From Cognatundibacterium aquatile (GTDB lineage: Bacteria > Pseudomonadota > Gammaproteobacteria > Burkholderiales > Burkholderiaceae_D), in assembly GCF_014699135.1 (NCBI RefSeq), contig NZ_JACOFT010000002.1:558001-622000 (forward strand): DNA of 64,000 bases. Direction: 5' to 3'. Numbering within the stretch: the stretch's first letter is position 1; each line of letters opens with the position of its first letter. Of the stretch, positions 17,512 through 27,768 are shown one piece after another. The notes beneath the pieces are model-generated. The model did no database searches. It was not told the DNA's origin and saw nothing but the letters and a program-made list of their open reading frames with translations. Position numbers and translations under genes: made by a program.

Positions 17512-19221
17512 ATGGCAACCGCTGAAAATATGATCATGGCTCCTGATGAGCTTGTGGAACCCAAAAAAATATTTGGGATTTCGCAAACGCCAGGTGTCCG
17601 CACAGCGATGCTTTCAGCGGGTGCCGCGCTGATACTGGCGATTATGGCCGGGATCTGGCTGTGGGGGCAGCAACCTGAATACAAAGTGCTGTTTTCAAAC
17701 TTTAACGACAGGGATGGCGGCGCGATCGTCGCATCCTTGCAGCAAATGAACATTCCGTATAAATATTCGGAAACTGGCAGTGCGATTCTCGTACCTGCGA
17801 GCCAGGTACATGATGCTCGCCTGAAACTCGCTTCGCAAGGTTTGCCCAAAGGTGGCAATGTCGGTTTTGAATTAATGGAAAATCAGAAGCTAGGAATTTC
17901 CCAGTTTCTCGAACAAGTCAATTTCCAACGTGCACTTGAAGGTGAGTTGGCACGATCAATTCAGGCAGTATCAGCCGTGCAGTCAGCAAGGGTGCATCTC
18001 GCGATTCCGAAATCTTCGGTTTTTATACGTGATCAGCAAAAACCAACAGCATCGGTATTATTAAATTTATATCCAAGCCGGATTCTGGATCAACAACAAG
18101 TCAGCGCTATTCTGCATCTGGTCGCCAGCAGCGTTCCGGAACTGTCGACCAAAAACGTCTCGATTGTGGATCAAAACGGTAATTTGCTTTCGGATATGAA
18201 TAAACAAGCTGGAAGCAACAATCTTGATCCATCCCAGCTCAAATACGTACAGGAATTTCAACAAAATATTGTCAAACGCATCGAATCTATTATTTCTCCG
18301 ATAGTTGGCGCGAATAATGTTCGTGCAGAAGCAACTGCAGATATCGATTTTTCAAAAACTGAACAGGCAGCGGAAAGTTATCGTCCGAATTCGCCACCCG
18401 AGGCATCCACAATACGCAGCCAGCAATCCAGCGAAAGCTACAATAAAAACAATAATGCATCCGGCATTCCCGGCTCACTGACCAATCAGCCACCAGTGCC
18501 AGTAACAGCGCCGATAGTGGCCAGCGGCACTGCAACGTCTGCTTCAGCATCAAACGCAGGGCTTGTACAAAAAGACTCCACCATCAACTATGAAGTTGAT
18601 AAAACTATCCGCTACACGCAGCAGGGAATGGGGGGCGTAAAACGATTGTCCGTCGCCGTTGTTGTGAATTACAAGAACGAGACCGATAAATCCGGAAAGA
18701 TTACGACCAGAGCGCTGACGGATATTGAGAAGGCACAGATTACCGATCTGGCACGCGAAGCGATGGGATTTAATAAAGACCGTGGCGATACTCTGAATGT
18801 TGTTAATAGCCCATTTGCCGGTCCGGAAAAAGAAACTATAGTAGAAGTACCATTCTGGAAACAACCAGAAACAATCCAGTTAGCAAAAGAACTGGGGAAA
18901 TACTTATTAATCGCCGCAGTTTTCGCCTATTTATTCTTTGGCTATCTGAAACCCATGTTGTACAAAATTATGGGCAAAGACGTCGCCGAAGAAAAAGCCA
19001 AAAAAGAAGCTGAAGAAGCGGAAAAACTCACCTCAGCTGAAAAAGAATTACAGCAGGAGGAAGACGATGATGCGTATGTCAATCTCTCCAGCGAAGAAGA
19101 AATACAAGCCGCAAAACAAGGAAACAGTTATGAGTTAACCTTGGACATGGCTAAAGAATTAGCAAAAAATGACCCGAGAATTGTTGCTAACGTAATCAAG
19201 ACATGGATTAACAATGAGTGA
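17512..19221 (+). CDS. fliF: Flagellar MS-ring protein FliF
   Basis: A 569-residue inner-membrane ring protein that scaffolds basal-body assembly. An N-terminal membrane helix (about residues 30-52, AMLSAGAALILAIMAGIWLW) is followed by a YscJ-like ring-building domain (VLFSNFNDRDGGAIVASLQ). A Ser/Asn-rich linker and a second membrane helix (LLIAAVFAYLFFGYL) come next, then a charged C-terminal tail that binds FliG (ending AKNDPRIVANVIKTWINNE). First gene of the fliFGHIJK run; its last bases overlap fliG. Confidence 0.97.
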   Translation: MATAENMIMAPDELVEPKKIFGISQTPGVRTAMLSAGAALILAIMAGIWLWGQQPEYKVLFSNFNDRDGGAIVASLQQMNIPYKYSETGSAILVPASQVHDARLKLASQGLPKGGNVGFELMENQKLGISQFLEQVNFQRALEGELARSIQAVSAVQSARVHLAIPKSSVFIRDQQKPTASVLLNLYPSRILDQQQVSAILHLVASSVPELSTKNVSIVDQNGNLLSDMNKQAGSNNLDPSQLKYVQEFQQNIVKRIESIISPIVGANNVRAEATADIDFSKTEQAAESYRPNSPPEASTIRSQQSSESYNKNNNASGIPGSLTNQPPVPVTAPIVASGTATSASASNAGLVQKDSTINYEVDKTIRYTQQGMGGVKRLSVAVVVNYKNETDKSGKITTRALTDIEKAQITDLAREAMGFNKDRGDTLNVVNSPFAGPEKETIVEVPFWKQPETIQLAKELGKYLLIAAVFAYLFFGYLKPMLYKIMGKDVAEEKAKKEAEEAEKLTSAEKELQQEEDDDAYVNLSSEEEIQAAKQGNSYELTLDMAKELAKNDPRIVANVIKTWINNE

Positions 19222-20209
19222 TGATGGCGTACAAAAAGCAGCAACCTTCATGCTTGCGCTTGGTGAAGACGGTGCTGCAGAGGTAATGAAATTTCTGGGC
19301 CCACGTGAGGTGCAGAAAATTGGCGCTGCTATGGCGACAATAGGTGCAATCCCCCACGAGCGCATAGCGAAGGTTCTCGACGAGTTTAAAGCAGCCGCAG
19401 ATCTCAGCTCATCTGTCGGTTTAGACTCTGACGAATATATCCGCAATGTCCTCACCAAAGCACTGGGTGACGACAAGGCGTCGTCTTTATTGAATCGCAT
19501 CCTGGGTGGAAAAGACGCCAGCGGCATTGAAAGTCTGAAATGGATGGACTCAGCGTCGGTTGCCGACCTGATCAAAAATGAACACCCTCAGATCGTCGCA
19601 ACAATTTTAGTTCACCTGGAAAGCGATCAGGCGTGTGAAATTTTAAATAATTTCTCAGAGCGCTTAAGAAATGATGTTGTTTTGCGCATCGCTACGCTCG
19701 ATGGTATTCAGCCAGCTGCACTCAGAGAGTTGAATGACGTTCTCACCAAACTGCTGACTGGTAATGAAAGCCTGAAGAAAAAATCAATCGGTGGGGTCAG
19801 AGCCGCGGCAGAAATATTGAACTTCATGAGCGGTGAAAACGAAGCGTCTGTTATGGATAATCTGCGCAAATATGATGGTGATATGGCAGAAAAAATCATG
19901 GATGAGATGTTCGTTTTTGACAACATCATGGAAATTGATGACAAGGGTATTCAGTTGCTGCTGCGCGAAGTGCAATCCGATTCGCTGATCATCGCGCTCA
20001 AAGGCGCCAATCAGGATATGCGGGAAAAAATCTTTAAAAATATGTCTCAGCGTGCCGCTGAAATGATGCGCGAAGATCTGGAATCCAAAGGGCCAGTCAG
20101 ATTATCTGAGGTGGAAGCGCAGCAAAAACAAATTCTGCTCGTTGTGCGTCGACTCGCCGATGAAGGCCAGATTATGTTAGGCGCGAAAGGTGAAGACTCT
20201 TATGTCTAG
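19214..20209 (+). CDS. fliG: Flagellar motor switch protein FliG
   Basis: A 331-residue C-ring component that contacts FliF, FliM and the stator. The EHPQ motif (residues 123-126, FliM-binding middle domain) and the C-terminal torque helix region (KGANQDMREKIFKNMSQRAAEMM) with conserved charged residues are present. Overlaps fliF by eight bases and fliH by eight bases (ATGTCTAG), indicating coupled translation. Confidence 0.97.
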   Translation: MSDDGVQKAATFMLALGEDGAAEVMKFLGPREVQKIGAAMATIGAIPHERIAKVLDEFKAAADLSSSVGLDSDEYIRNVLTKALGDDKASSLLNRILGGKDASGIESLKWMDSASVADLIKNEHPQIVATILVHLESDQACEILNNFSERLRNDVVLRIATLDGIQPAALRELNDVLTKLLTGNESLKKKSIGGVRAAAEILNFMSGENEASVMDNLRKYDGDMAEKIMDEMFVFDNIMEIDDKGIQLLLREVQSDSLIIALKGANQDMREKIFKNMSQRAAEMMREDLESKGPVRLSEVEAQQKQILLVVRRLADEGQIMLGAKGEDSYV

Positions 20210-20891
20210 TGTCTTACGAAAAAACGACGTTTCGGCTTACCAACGATGGGAAATGGCATCATTTGGTGAGACGCGCCCTCATCACATTCCAGAGCCCAAA
20301 CACGAACCCGAGCCAGCCAGGTTCGTTCCGACTGTATCGGAACATGAACTGGAAGAAATACGTGAAAAAGCAAGACAGGAAGGCTATGCCGTTGGCTATC
20401 AGGAAGCCTATGAACGCGGCCTGATCGAAGGACAAGAGGCAGGACAGCGCATGGCGACAGAAAATATGCAGCCCGACCTTCAAAGCATGCGTGACTTGTC
20501 AGAAAAATTCTCAACTGAATTAGGTGAAGCAGGAAAAGCGACAGGCAAAGACTTACTTGATCTGGCGATCAGCCTGGCATCAACAATTTTAAAAACGCGG
20601 ATAGAATTGGATGAAAATATTATTCTCCCTATCGTTGAGGATGCGATCGCGCAATTACCATCAGTACAAACAAATGCAAGCATCAGTTTAAATCCAGCCG
20701 ATGCAAGCATCGTTAAGAATAACCTTGGCGACACGCTGATCGCCAACGGCTGGCGTATTGTCTCCGATCAACAACTGTCTCGCGGTGACTGCAAAATTGA
20801 AACATCTCAAAATCTCATCGACTCCAATATTGAAACCCGATGGGAACGCTTAACAGCCTTGATGCGAAAAAATGCATCGGATTCTGAGTAA
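20202..20891 (+). CDS. fliH: Flagellar export ATPase regulator FliH
   Basis: A 229-residue negative regulator and docking partner of the FliI ATPase. The GxxxG-like repeats typical of FliH are visible ([19 protein letters not shown]), followed by a V-ATPase subunit E-like C-terminal domain ([19 protein letters not shown]). The ATG at 20202 overlapping the fliG stop is preferred over a GTG four codons upstream. Confidence 0.92.
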   Translation: MSSVLRKNDVSAYQRWEMASFGETRPHHIPEPKHEPEPARFVPTVSEHELEEIREKARQEGYAVGYQEAYERGLIEGQEAGQRMATENMQPDLQSMRDLSEKFSTELGEAGKATGKDLLDLAISLASTILKTRIELDENIILPIVEDAIAQLPSVQTNASISLNPADASIVKNNLGDTLIANGWRIVSDQQLSRGDCKIETSQNLIDSNIETRWERLTALMRKNASDSE

Positions 20892-20896
20892 ATCCC

Positions 20897-22279
20897 ATGG
20901 ACACTGCTTTCACAGACCAATGGAAATCTATTCTGACTGGCAGCAAAGATCTGCTGGCCGGAAATGATGCCGTTCAACCCGCCGGCAGAGTCACTAAAGT
21001 CACAGGCTTAGTCATGGAAGCCGTCGGTTTGCGCTTACCGGTAGGAAGTGCCTGTTCTATACATTTAGCGGGCGGTGCAAAAATCGAAGCAGAAGTTGTC
21101 GGTTTCGATGGAGACAGGCTGTTCCTGATGCCTCATAGCGACCTCGAGGGGGTTACTCCCGGCGCTCCGGTTTTTGCCGAAGAGTCGCGACAAACATCCA
21201 GTCACCCACTCAGAAGGCCAAGCGACAGAAGCCGTCAACTTCCAGTCGGTTATCAACTATTAGGACGTGTGCTAGACGGCAATGGACGTCCGCTAGATAC
21301 ACTTGGCGCCCTGAAAACGACGGAATCCGCGCCACTTGCGGCGCGGATTTACAACCCTCTGGAACGGGCACCGATTGTCGACACACTTGATGTTGGCGTT
21401 CGCGCTATCAATAGTATGCTCAGCGTCGGACGAGGACAACGTCTTGGTTTGTTTGCCGGTTCGGGTGTTGGTAAAAGTGTGCTGCTCGGAATGATGGCAC
21501 GGTTTACTACCGCAGACATTATCGTCGTCGGACTGATTGGTGAACGGGGGCGCGAGGTAAAAGAATTTATTGAACAGATTCTTGGCGCAGAAGGGCTGGC
21601 AAGGTCAGTAGTCGTAGCGGCGCCAGCGGATGCTCCGCCACTATTGCGTTTGCAAGGCGCGGCGTACGCAACAACGATCGCCGAATATTTCCGAGATCAA
21701 GGACACAGCGTTCTACTGATCATGGACTCATTAACACGATATGCGATGGCGCAACGGGAAATTGCTCTGGCGATCGGCGAACCGCCTGCGACCAAAGGCT
21801 ACCCTCCTTCAGTTTTTGCAAAATTACCTGTGCTTGTCGAACGGGCCGGCAATGGCAAAGAAGGCGGCGGTTCAATTACCGCGTTTTACACAGTACTGAC
21901 TGAGGGCGATGATCAACAGGACCCTATCGCGGACTCTGCGCGTGCAATTCTTGATGGTCATATAGTCTTGAATCGTACATTGGCTGAGAGCGGTCATTAC
22001 CCTGCCATTGATATCGAACAATCTATCAGCCGGGCGATGCACAGCATCACGACTCCGGAACATCAGCAACTTGCCAGGAAGTTGAAACAACTATATTCAA
22101 GATACGAGCGCAGCAGAGATTTGATCAGCGTTGGTGCTTATGCGCCAGGCTCAGATCCCTTGCTTGACGAAGCGATTCGGCTGCATCCGCGAATCATCGC
22201 ATTTTTACAGCAAGATATTACTCAGAAATGCAGCATATCAGAGAGCTTGGATGGACTTCGGGCTCTATTCCAAGGATAG
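20897..22279 (+). CDS. fliI: Flagellum-specific ATPase FliI
   Basis: A 460-residue F1-beta-like ATPase energising flagellar export. Walker A AGSGVGKS is at residues 187-194, the conserved [13 protein letters not shown] follows, and Walker B is [11 protein letters not shown]. The N-terminal beta-barrel and C-terminal substrate region ([19 protein letters not shown]) are complete. Five bases after the fliH stop. Confidence 0.97.
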   Translation: MDTAFTDQWKSILTGSKDLLAGNDAVQPAGRVTKVTGLVMEAVGLRLPVGSACSIHLAGGAKIEAEVVGFDGDRLFLMPHSDLEGVTPGAPVFAEESRQTSSHPLRRPSDRSRQLPVGYQLLGRVLDGNGRPLDTLGALKTTESAPLAARIYNPLERAPIVDTLDVGVRAINSMLSVGRGQRLGLFAGSGVGKSVLLGMMARFTTADIIVVGLIGERGREVKEFIEQILGAEGLARSVVVAAPADAPPLLRLQGAAYATTIAEYFRDQGHSVLLIMDSLTRYAMAQREIALAIGEPPATKGYPPSVFAKLPVLVERAGNGKEGGGSITAFYTVLTEGDDQQDPIADSARAILDGHIVLNRTLAESGHYPAIDIEQSISRAMHSITTPEHQQLARKLKQLYSRYERSRDLISVGAYAPGSDPLLDEAIRLHPRIIAFLQQDITQKCSISESLDGLRALFQG

Positions 22280-22311
22280 ATAATTTTAGTTAGCTCTATA
22301 CTTAGGTACAG

Positions 22312-22755
22312 ATGGCAAAGAGATCACCAATAAACACTTTAATTGAGATTGCGGACCGGGAAACCGATGACGCGGCGAAGCGCTTGGGACAAGCCATTCG
22401 GTATCACGAAGAAACGCAAAGTAAGCTGAATTTATTAATCCAGTATCGAGATGATTACGACAGCAAATTCCAGGCCGCCGCCGCCGCTGGTATCAGTGCC
22501 AGCCAATATGGAAATTTTCTAGGGTTTTTAGCCAAACTGGACAGTGCCGTTGAAGGTCAAAAAGAAGTGATACGAAATGCTGAATCAAAAGTTCAGGCGG
22601 CGAAACTTGATTGGCAAGGGAATGAAAAGAAACGGCTGTCATATAACACCCTCGATCACAGGGTAAAAATGGTGCAGCAAAAAAAGGACGCCAAATCGGA
22701 TCAGAAACAAACCGACGATTTTGCTGCACGGGCGTATTTTTATAAATCAGAGTAG
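22312..22755 (+). CDS. fliJ: Flagellar export protein FliJ
   Basis: A 147-residue coiled-coil protein that sits in the FliI hexamer, like F1 gamma, and delivers chaperones to the gate. Length, charge and helical pattern match (IEIADRETDDAAKRLGQAIRYHEETQ near the N-terminus). Sequence conservation in the family is low; position between fliI and fliK makes the call firm. Confidence 0.9.
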   Translation: MAKRSPINTLIEIADRETDDAAKRLGQAIRYHEETQSKLNLLIQYRDDYDSKFQAAAAAGISASQYGNFLGFLAKLDSAVEGQKEVIRNAESKVQAAKLDWQGNEKKRLSYNTLDHRVKMVQQKKDAKSDQKQTDDFAARAYFYKSE

Positions 22756-22777
22756 CAACTTAATAACGGCAACATCT

Positions 22778-24112
22778 ATGCAAACACTCAATATTGTCAG
22801 CGCACTCAATAATCAGAACAGTGCGGCGAAAACGAGCAAGAGCAATCCGGTGGTGAATGCTGATAACTCTTTTAATAAGCTGCTCAAGAAAGAAATAAGC
22901 GGAAATAAAGCGACGTCAGCGCCTGCCCCAAGGGAAACCAATAGCAAATTGCCTACAAAAAATGTTGAGCCACCTAAGCAAGACGCTGCAACGCCGCCTG
23001 AAGAATTGAACGACGCTAGCACTGCGCTGAAGAAAAGCGAAGATACTGAAAAAGAAGACACTCAAACGGAAAAAAAAGAAACGGATGACGGCGATCATCA
23101 GTTGATACAATTATTTAACGCCTTAAATGATATTTCCAAGTTGGTACCGGCAAAATCTGGCGATGATGCCGTGTTGAAAAGCGACACAGGCGTCATTTCG
23201 GATGCATCAAACAGCGGCTTATCGCTACAGCCGTTGAATGAAAAAAATGTGTCCCCGTCTGCGGGAATATCAAAAGAAACCGCCTTTGACGTCGTCGTCA
23301 GCAATACCCTATCAGCCCGCCTGGAAACAACTGCCCCCGAGCTCACAGCCGAAACTCCAGCGACAGATACTTCCCAGATTGTAAAAGACAAAGGAATAGG
23401 ATCTGACACATCAACATCGTTTGCAGATCACCTGGACCTTAAATCAGAAAAAGGTGAGCCGCTCAAGTTGCAAACAAGCACTCCACAGGATGTATCGCCG
23501 AAAACAAATGTCTCTGCCGATAAACTGGAACGATCTATTGATCAGCTTACGTTAAGTTTACGAAAAGATGAAGCGATGAGCCCGGCCAACGTCCAACAAG
23601 CGCCGCCACAACAACAGCTTAACGCTACGCAGAATGCGACGCTCACCGGTGCCGTTTCTGCTAACCAGATATCACCTCCACTGAATTCGTCCGCATGGGA
23701 TAAAGCGGTGGGACAAAAAGTAATCTGGATGGTGGGCGCCAGCATGCAATCGGCTGAGTTAACTCTGAACCCACCTGATCTGGGTCCATTACAAATCGTA
23801 TTGAATGTCACGAACGATCAGGCAAACGCAACTTTTATCTCCGCACATCCAGATGTCAGGGAGGCACTGGAGGCTTCTCTGCCTAAATTGCGTCAGATGA
23901 TGGATGATGCCGGAGTCCAACTATCAGGTTTCTCAGTCAACGCAGAAGCATCTAATCAGGGGCAGCAAGGTAGCGAATTCAGACAAACAAATCCATCCAC
24001 CTCAGTTGCCAGAAATGGTGGGAACGAAAGCGTTATCAGCAACCAACCTATATCCGACGTCAAAACGACCAAAATAATCTCTCGCATTGGGGCTGTCGAT
24101 ACGTTTGCATAG
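22778..24112 (+). CDS. fliK: Flagellar hook-length control protein FliK
   Basis: A 444-residue secreted molecular ruler that ends hook growth and triggers the FlhB specificity switch. The N-terminal two-thirds are polar and low in complexity. The Flg_hook domain lies near residues 300-410, with MQSAELTLNPPDLGPLQIVLNV, then SAHPDVREALEASLPKLRQMM. A Gln/Asn-rich tail follows. The start at 22778 (MQTLNIV) avoids overlap with fliJ; a longer frame to 22721 overlaps it. A terminator-like hairpin follows the stop. Confidence 0.93.
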   Translation: MQTLNIVSALNNQNSAAKTSKSNPVVNADNSFNKLLKKEISGNKATSAPAPRETNSKLPTKNVEPPKQDAATPPEELNDASTALKKSEDTEKEDTQTEKKETDDGDHQLIQLFNALNDISKLVPAKSGDDAVLKSDTGVISDASNSGLSLQPLNEKNVSPSAGISKETAFDVVVSNTLSARLETTAPELTAETPATDTSQIVKDKGIGSDTSTSFADHLDLKSEKGEPLKLQTSTPQDVSPKTNVSADKLERSIDQLTLSLRKDEAMSPANVQQAPPQQQLNATQNATLTGAVSANQISPPLNSSAWDKAVGQKVIWMVGASMQSAELTLNPPDLGPLQIVLNVTNDQANATFISAHPDVREALEASLPKLRQMMDDAGVQLSGFSVNAEASNQGQQGSEFRQTNPSTSVARNGGNESVISNQPISDVKTTKIISRIGAVDTFA

Positions 24113-24174
24113 TGCTTAGTTGAAAAACTTGTCTCTCAAACAGGTAGAATAAAGAAATAAAGCATTTAACCGGG

Positions 24175-24215
24175 AATAATGCGTTCTTCATGCATAGACC
24201 GCATTATTATTTTTT
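24175..24215 (+). terminator. Terminator-like hairpin between fliK and fliL
   Basis: AATAATGCG and its complement CGCATTATT flank a 16-base loop and are followed by ATTTTTT. It lies 62 bases after the fliK stop and suggests that fliF-K and fliL-R are separate or attenuated transcription units. The loop is larger than usual. Confidence 0.6.
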
Positions 24216-24328
24216 CAGAATTGAAAAGATGAGTGGTATTTGTCCGTCTTTTCTACTGTTATTCGGTGCTTTTTTTCGAAGATAATATAAGAAATAGCGG
24301 AAAAATACCGCTGCTTGAGAGGAAAAAT

Positions 24329-24832
24329 ATGGCGAAGAAACCTGCTAAGGCAGCTCCCGAAACCGGTGAAGCTGCTCCAGCAAAATCAAAGAAAAAATTA
24401 ATTATTATCATTGCGGCCGCGGTACTTGTTCTCGGTGGTGTCGGTGGTGGTGCTGCTTTCTTTTTATCGAAAAAATCTGCGTCAAAAGAAAAAGAGCACA
24501 AAGCAGAACCAGCGAAGGCGCCGGTATTTCTTCCTTTAGATGCTTTCACAGTAAATCTGCAATCAGATAGCGGCGATAAGTATTTGCAAATCGCGATGAC
24601 ACTTCAGGTAGAAGGTGAAGATCAGTCATCACTGATTAAAGCAAATATGCCTCAGGTGCGCAGTCGCTTGCTGTTACTTTTATCGAGCAAAGATGCCAAT
24701 GATATTCTCTCCACTGAGGGCAAAGATAAACTGGTAGACGAAATCATTGAAAAAGTTAATCAACCTTTTACTGCGAAAGGTGAACCGCAAAAAGTAACTG
24801 GCGTTTTCTTTACTTCCTTTGTAGTTCAATAG
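24329..24832 (+). CDS. fliL: Flagellar basal body-associated protein FliL
   Basis: A 167-residue single-pass inner-membrane protein that supports the stator at the motor. A short Lys/Ala-rich cytoplasmic N-terminus is followed by a membrane helix (about 28-48, KLIIIIAAAVLVLGGVGGG) and the periplasmic FliL domain (FLPLDAFTVNLQ). The C-terminus ends FFTSFVVQ. The ATG at 24329 follows GAGGAAA; a longer open frame from 24233 has no such signal. Confidence 0.94.
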   Translation: MAKKPAKAAPETGEAAPAKSKKKLIIIIAAAVLVLGGVGGGAAFFLSKKSASKEKEHKAEPAKAPVFLPLDAFTVNLQSDSGDKYLQIAMTLQVEGEDQSSLIKANMPQVRSRLLLLLSSKDANDILSTEGKDKLVDEIIEKVNQPFTAKGEPQKVTGVFFTSFVVQ

Positions 24833-24836
24833 CACT

Positions 24837-25841
24837 ATGTCAGATAATTTCCTCTCCCAGGAAGAAGTCGATGCGCTGTTAAAGGGCGTCACGGGAGATC
24901 AAGATGACTCTCAGTCTCAAGAAGACACGTCGGGCGTACGTCCCTATAACCTTGCGACACAAGAGCGCATTGTTCGCGGCCGTATGCCGACGCTGGAAAT
25001 TATCAACGAAAGATTTGCCCGTCTTTTACGCATAGGGTTATTTAATTTTTTACGCCGTAGCGCAGAAGTTTCCGTTGGAACGGTCAGAGTTTCCAAATAC
25101 AGTGAATTCATCCGTAATCTGGTTGTACCGACCAATCTGAATCTGGTACACATGAAACCACTCAGGGGAACTTCGCTGGTGGTGCTCGACCCTGGTCTGG
25201 TATTTCTTTTGGTCGACAATTTATTTGGTGGTGACGGTCGCTTCCACACTCGTGTTGAAGGACGTGATTTCACACAGACTGAGCAAAGAATTATTCAACG
25301 CATTCTGGAAATTATTTTTGAAACCTACGCAAAATCGTGGGAGCCAGTCTATCCAGTTGAGTTCGAGTATATTCGTTCTGAAATGAATACCCAGTTTGCC
25401 AATATTGCTACACCAAACGAGGTAGTGGTATCGACAACCTTCACCATAGAATTGGGGCCAGTTAGCGGTGAAATGCATATTTGCATGCCCTACTCCACGA
25501 TTGAGCCTATCAGGGATATTCTGACGAGTAGCCTGCAAGGTGAAACACTGGAAGTTGACAAACGCTGGGTTCGTTTGATGACGCAGCAGATTCAGATTGC
25601 GGAAGTGGAAATAGTTGCTGACTTAGGCACAACCCGTGTCACACTAGGTGACATTCTGAATATGAAAACTGGAGACATCATTCCCTTAAATATTCCGGAA
25701 GTGATCTCTGCCAAGGTTGATGGCACCCCAGTAATGGAATGCAAATACGGTGTATTCAACGGACAATATGCGTTACGTGTGGAAAAACTGATCAGTTCCA
25801 GCGTACAAGAAGTAGCAGCACAAGGAGAAAACCATGGATGA
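24837..25841 (+). CDS. fliM: Flagellar motor switch protein FliM
   Basis: A 334-residue C-ring protein. The N-terminal EAEIDALL-like CheY-P-binding peptide appears as LSQEEVDALLKGV. A CheC-like middle domain and a C-terminal SpoA domain (VTLGDILNMKTGDIIPLNIP) follow. Overlaps fliN by eight bases. Confidence 0.97.
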   Translation: MSDNFLSQEEVDALLKGVTGDQDDSQSQEDTSGVRPYNLATQERIVRGRMPTLEIINERFARLLRIGLFNFLRRSAEVSVGTVRVSKYSEFIRNLVVPTNLNLVHMKPLRGTSLVVLDPGLVFLLVDNLFGGDGRFHTRVEGRDFTQTEQRIIQRILEIIFETYAKSWEPVYPVEFEYIRSEMNTQFANIATPNEVVVSTTFTIELGPVSGEMHICMPYSTIEPIRDILTSSLQGETLEVDKRWVRLMTQQIQIAEVEIVADLGTTRVTLGDILNMKTGDIIPLNIPEVISAKVDGTPVMECKYGVFNGQYALRVEKLISSSVQEVAAQGENHG

Positions 25842-26271
25842 AAATACAGATAGCCCGATCAGCGAAGACGATTGGGGCGCAGCAATTGCAGAGCAGGAGA
25901 AAGCCGATGCCGCTGCGGCAGCAGCAGCGGCGAGCCAAAAATCCGAACCGCCAGCAAATCCCGCGATATTTAAAGAATTCAGCGCAAAAGGAAGTTCGAC
26001 TGAAACACACAACGATATCGACTTCATTCTCGATATCCCTGTGCAGCTGACAGTTGAATTAGGAAGAACCAAGATCGCGATTAAAAATTTGCTGCAACTG
26101 GCGCAGGGTTCCGTCGTGGAACTTGATGGTCTGGCAGGTGAACCGATGGATGTACTGGTGAACGGCTGCCTGATCGCTCAAGGCGAAGTTGTGGTTGTTA
26201 ATGATAAGTTCGGCATTCGTTTGACTGACATCGTGACCCCCGCAGAACGAATTCGCAAACTGAATAAATAA
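25834..26271 (+). CDS. fliN: Flagellar motor switch protein FliN
   Basis: A 145-residue C-ring subunit. An Ala-rich acidic N-terminal extension (about 1-65) precedes the SpoA domain (IPVQLTVELGRTKIAIKNLL, then AGEPMDVLVNGCLIAQGEVVVVN). It forms rings with FliM and docks FliH. The start overlaps fliM and the stop overlaps the fliO start by one base. Confidence 0.96.
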   Translation: MDENTDSPISEDDWGAAIAEQEKADAAAAAAAASQKSEPPANPAIFKEFSAKGSSTETHNDIDFILDIPVQLTVELGRTKIAIKNLLQLAQGSVVELDGLAGEPMDVLVNGCLIAQGEVVVVNDKFGIRLTDIVTPAERIRKLNK

Positions 26272-26705
26272 TGAAACCTCACAGTAAATTCATATCGTTA
26301 TTTTTACTGGCTGCGTCTGACCATGCCCTCGCTGCAGATGCTGCTCCGCTGACGCCCGGAGCTGGCTTGTTGCAAATCACCTTGGCCCTGCTTTTTGTTC
26401 TCGGTTTAATGTTTTTCGCGGCCTGGGCTTTCAAGCGGATTGGCCCGGCAACCTCTGCAAATAAGATTCCAATGAAGATTCTGGGCGGTCTGAATGTAGG
26501 AAATCGTGAACGAGTAATGGTTATTGAAGTTGGAGATCAATGGCTGGTGCTTGGCGTCACAGCTTCAAATATCACTAATTTGACGACACTCCCAAAACAG
26601 GAGTCCTTATTGCAAGTCACACCGGCAAATCACAGCTCTTTTCAGGATTGGCTGCAACGAACAATCGAAAAGCGTGTGACTACGCCAACTGATACAAATA
26701 CGTAA
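26271..26705 (+). CDS. fliO: Flagellar biosynthesis protein FliO
   Basis: A 144-residue membrane protein that stabilises assembly of the FliP ring. A signal-like N-terminus, one strong membrane helix ([22 protein letters not shown]) and a FliO domain ([20 protein letters not shown]) are visible. Short, as usual for FliO. Overlaps the fliN stop by one base (TAATG). Confidence 0.92.
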   Translation: MKPHSKFISLFLLAASDHALAADAAPLTPGAGLLQITLALLFVLGLMFFAAWAFKRIGPATSANKIPMKILGGLNVGNRERVMVIEVGDQWLVLGVTASNITNLTTLPKQESLLQVTPANHSSFQDWLQRTIEKRVTTPTDTNT

Positions 26706-26712
26706 ATTCCGC

Positions 26713-27480
26713 ATGAAAATCCTGCGCACTTCACTTCTTTATTGTTGTCAGATTGTCGTTCTGATTTCGCTCATATTTCCGGATATCGCCCTGGCTCAGT
26801 CTAGCGGCGCTTTACAGGCGATTACAAGTACTCCAGCTCCGGGCGGTGGACAAAATTACTCCCTGAGCATACAAACACTTTTATTCCTGACTGCGCTCAG
26901 CTTCATTCCTGCAGCGTTGCTGATGATGACGAGTTTTACCCGCATCATCATCGTCTTATCTTTATTACGTCAGGCATTGGGAACACAGTCGGCACCGCCG
27001 AATCAGGTCATGGTCGGACTCTCTTTGTTTTTAACGCTATTTGTGATGGGACCTGTGCTCGACAAAATTTATACCGAAGCCTATACACCTTTTGCGGAAA
27101 ATAAAATTTCCATGATGGAAGCAATGGACAAGGGAGCTGCGCCTCTGAAGCAATTCATGATGAAGCAAACCCGTCAGGCCGATCTCGCGTTATACGTCAA
27201 ATTATCGAATACCCCTCAATTGCAAGGCCCTGAAGAAGTATCTTTGCGGGTATTGATCCCAGCTTTCATTACCAGCGAATTGAAAACGGCATTCCAAATC
27301 AGCTTTGCTATTTTCATTCCATTTTTGATTATTGATATGGTCGTCGCCAGCGTCCTGATGTCTATGGGTATGATGATGGTGTCACCGTCCATCGTATCAT
27401 TACCATTTAAGCTCATGCTTTTTGTATTGGTGGACGGTTGGCAATTAATCATAGGCTCTCTGGCGCAAAGCTTTTACTAA
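26713..27480 (+). CDS. fliP: Flagellar type III export gate protein FliP
   Basis: A 255-residue integral membrane core subunit of the export gate. A cleavable-looking signal peptide (residues 1-28, ending ALAQ) precedes the first TM. The FliP signature [19 protein letters not shown], then [13 protein letters not shown] is intact, and the C-terminal helices include [14 protein letters not shown]. Confidence 0.97.
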   Translation: MKILRTSLLYCCQIVVLISLIFPDIALAQSSGALQAITSTPAPGGGQNYSLSIQTLLFLTALSFIPAALLMMTSFTRIIIVLSLLRQALGTQSAPPNQVMVGLSLFLTLFVMGPVLDKIYTEAYTPFAENKISMMEAMDKGAAPLKQFMMKQTRQADLALYVKLSNTPQLQGPEEVSLRVLIPAFITSELKTAFQISFAIFIPFLIIDMVVASVLMSMGMMMVSPSIVSLPFKLMLFVLVDGWQLIIGSLAQSFY

Positions 27481-27488
27481 GGAAAAAT

Positions 27489-27758
27489 ATGACCCCCGAC
27501 AGCGTAATGATGCTTGGCAGGCAGGCAATTGAAGTGACATTACTGGTTTCAGCACCAATGCTGCTGGTTGCGTTGGTCATCGGCCTGTTAGTCAGTATCT
27601 TTCAAGCGGCGACCCAGATTAATGAAACCACGCTTTCTTTTATTCCGAAACTGGTCGGAATTTTCGTCACATTAATTATTGCCGGCCCGTGGATGTTAAC
27701 CATACTCACTGACTATATGAGACAAGCATTCACCAGCATTGCAACGATGGCTGGGTAG
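27489..27758 (+). CDS. fliQ: Flagellar type III export gate protein FliQ
   Basis: An 89-residue, two-helix membrane protein of the export gate. Landmarks are MTPDSVMMLGRQAIEVTLLV, then ATQINETTLSFIPKL and GPWMLTILTDYMR. The start at 27489 follows AAGGAAA and matches family length; the longer frame from 27438 would overlap fliP. Confidence 0.97.
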   Translation: MTPDSVMMLGRQAIEVTLLVSAPMLLVALVIGLLVSIFQAATQINETTLSFIPKLVGIFVTLIIAGPWMLTILTDYMRQAFTSIATMAG

Positions 27759-27768
27759 TATCGCAACT

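Noticed and set aside
24217-24328. A sigma-70 promoter for fliL
   Set aside because: GATAAT is present but no acceptable -35 at 16-18 bases; mentioned only within the gap finding.
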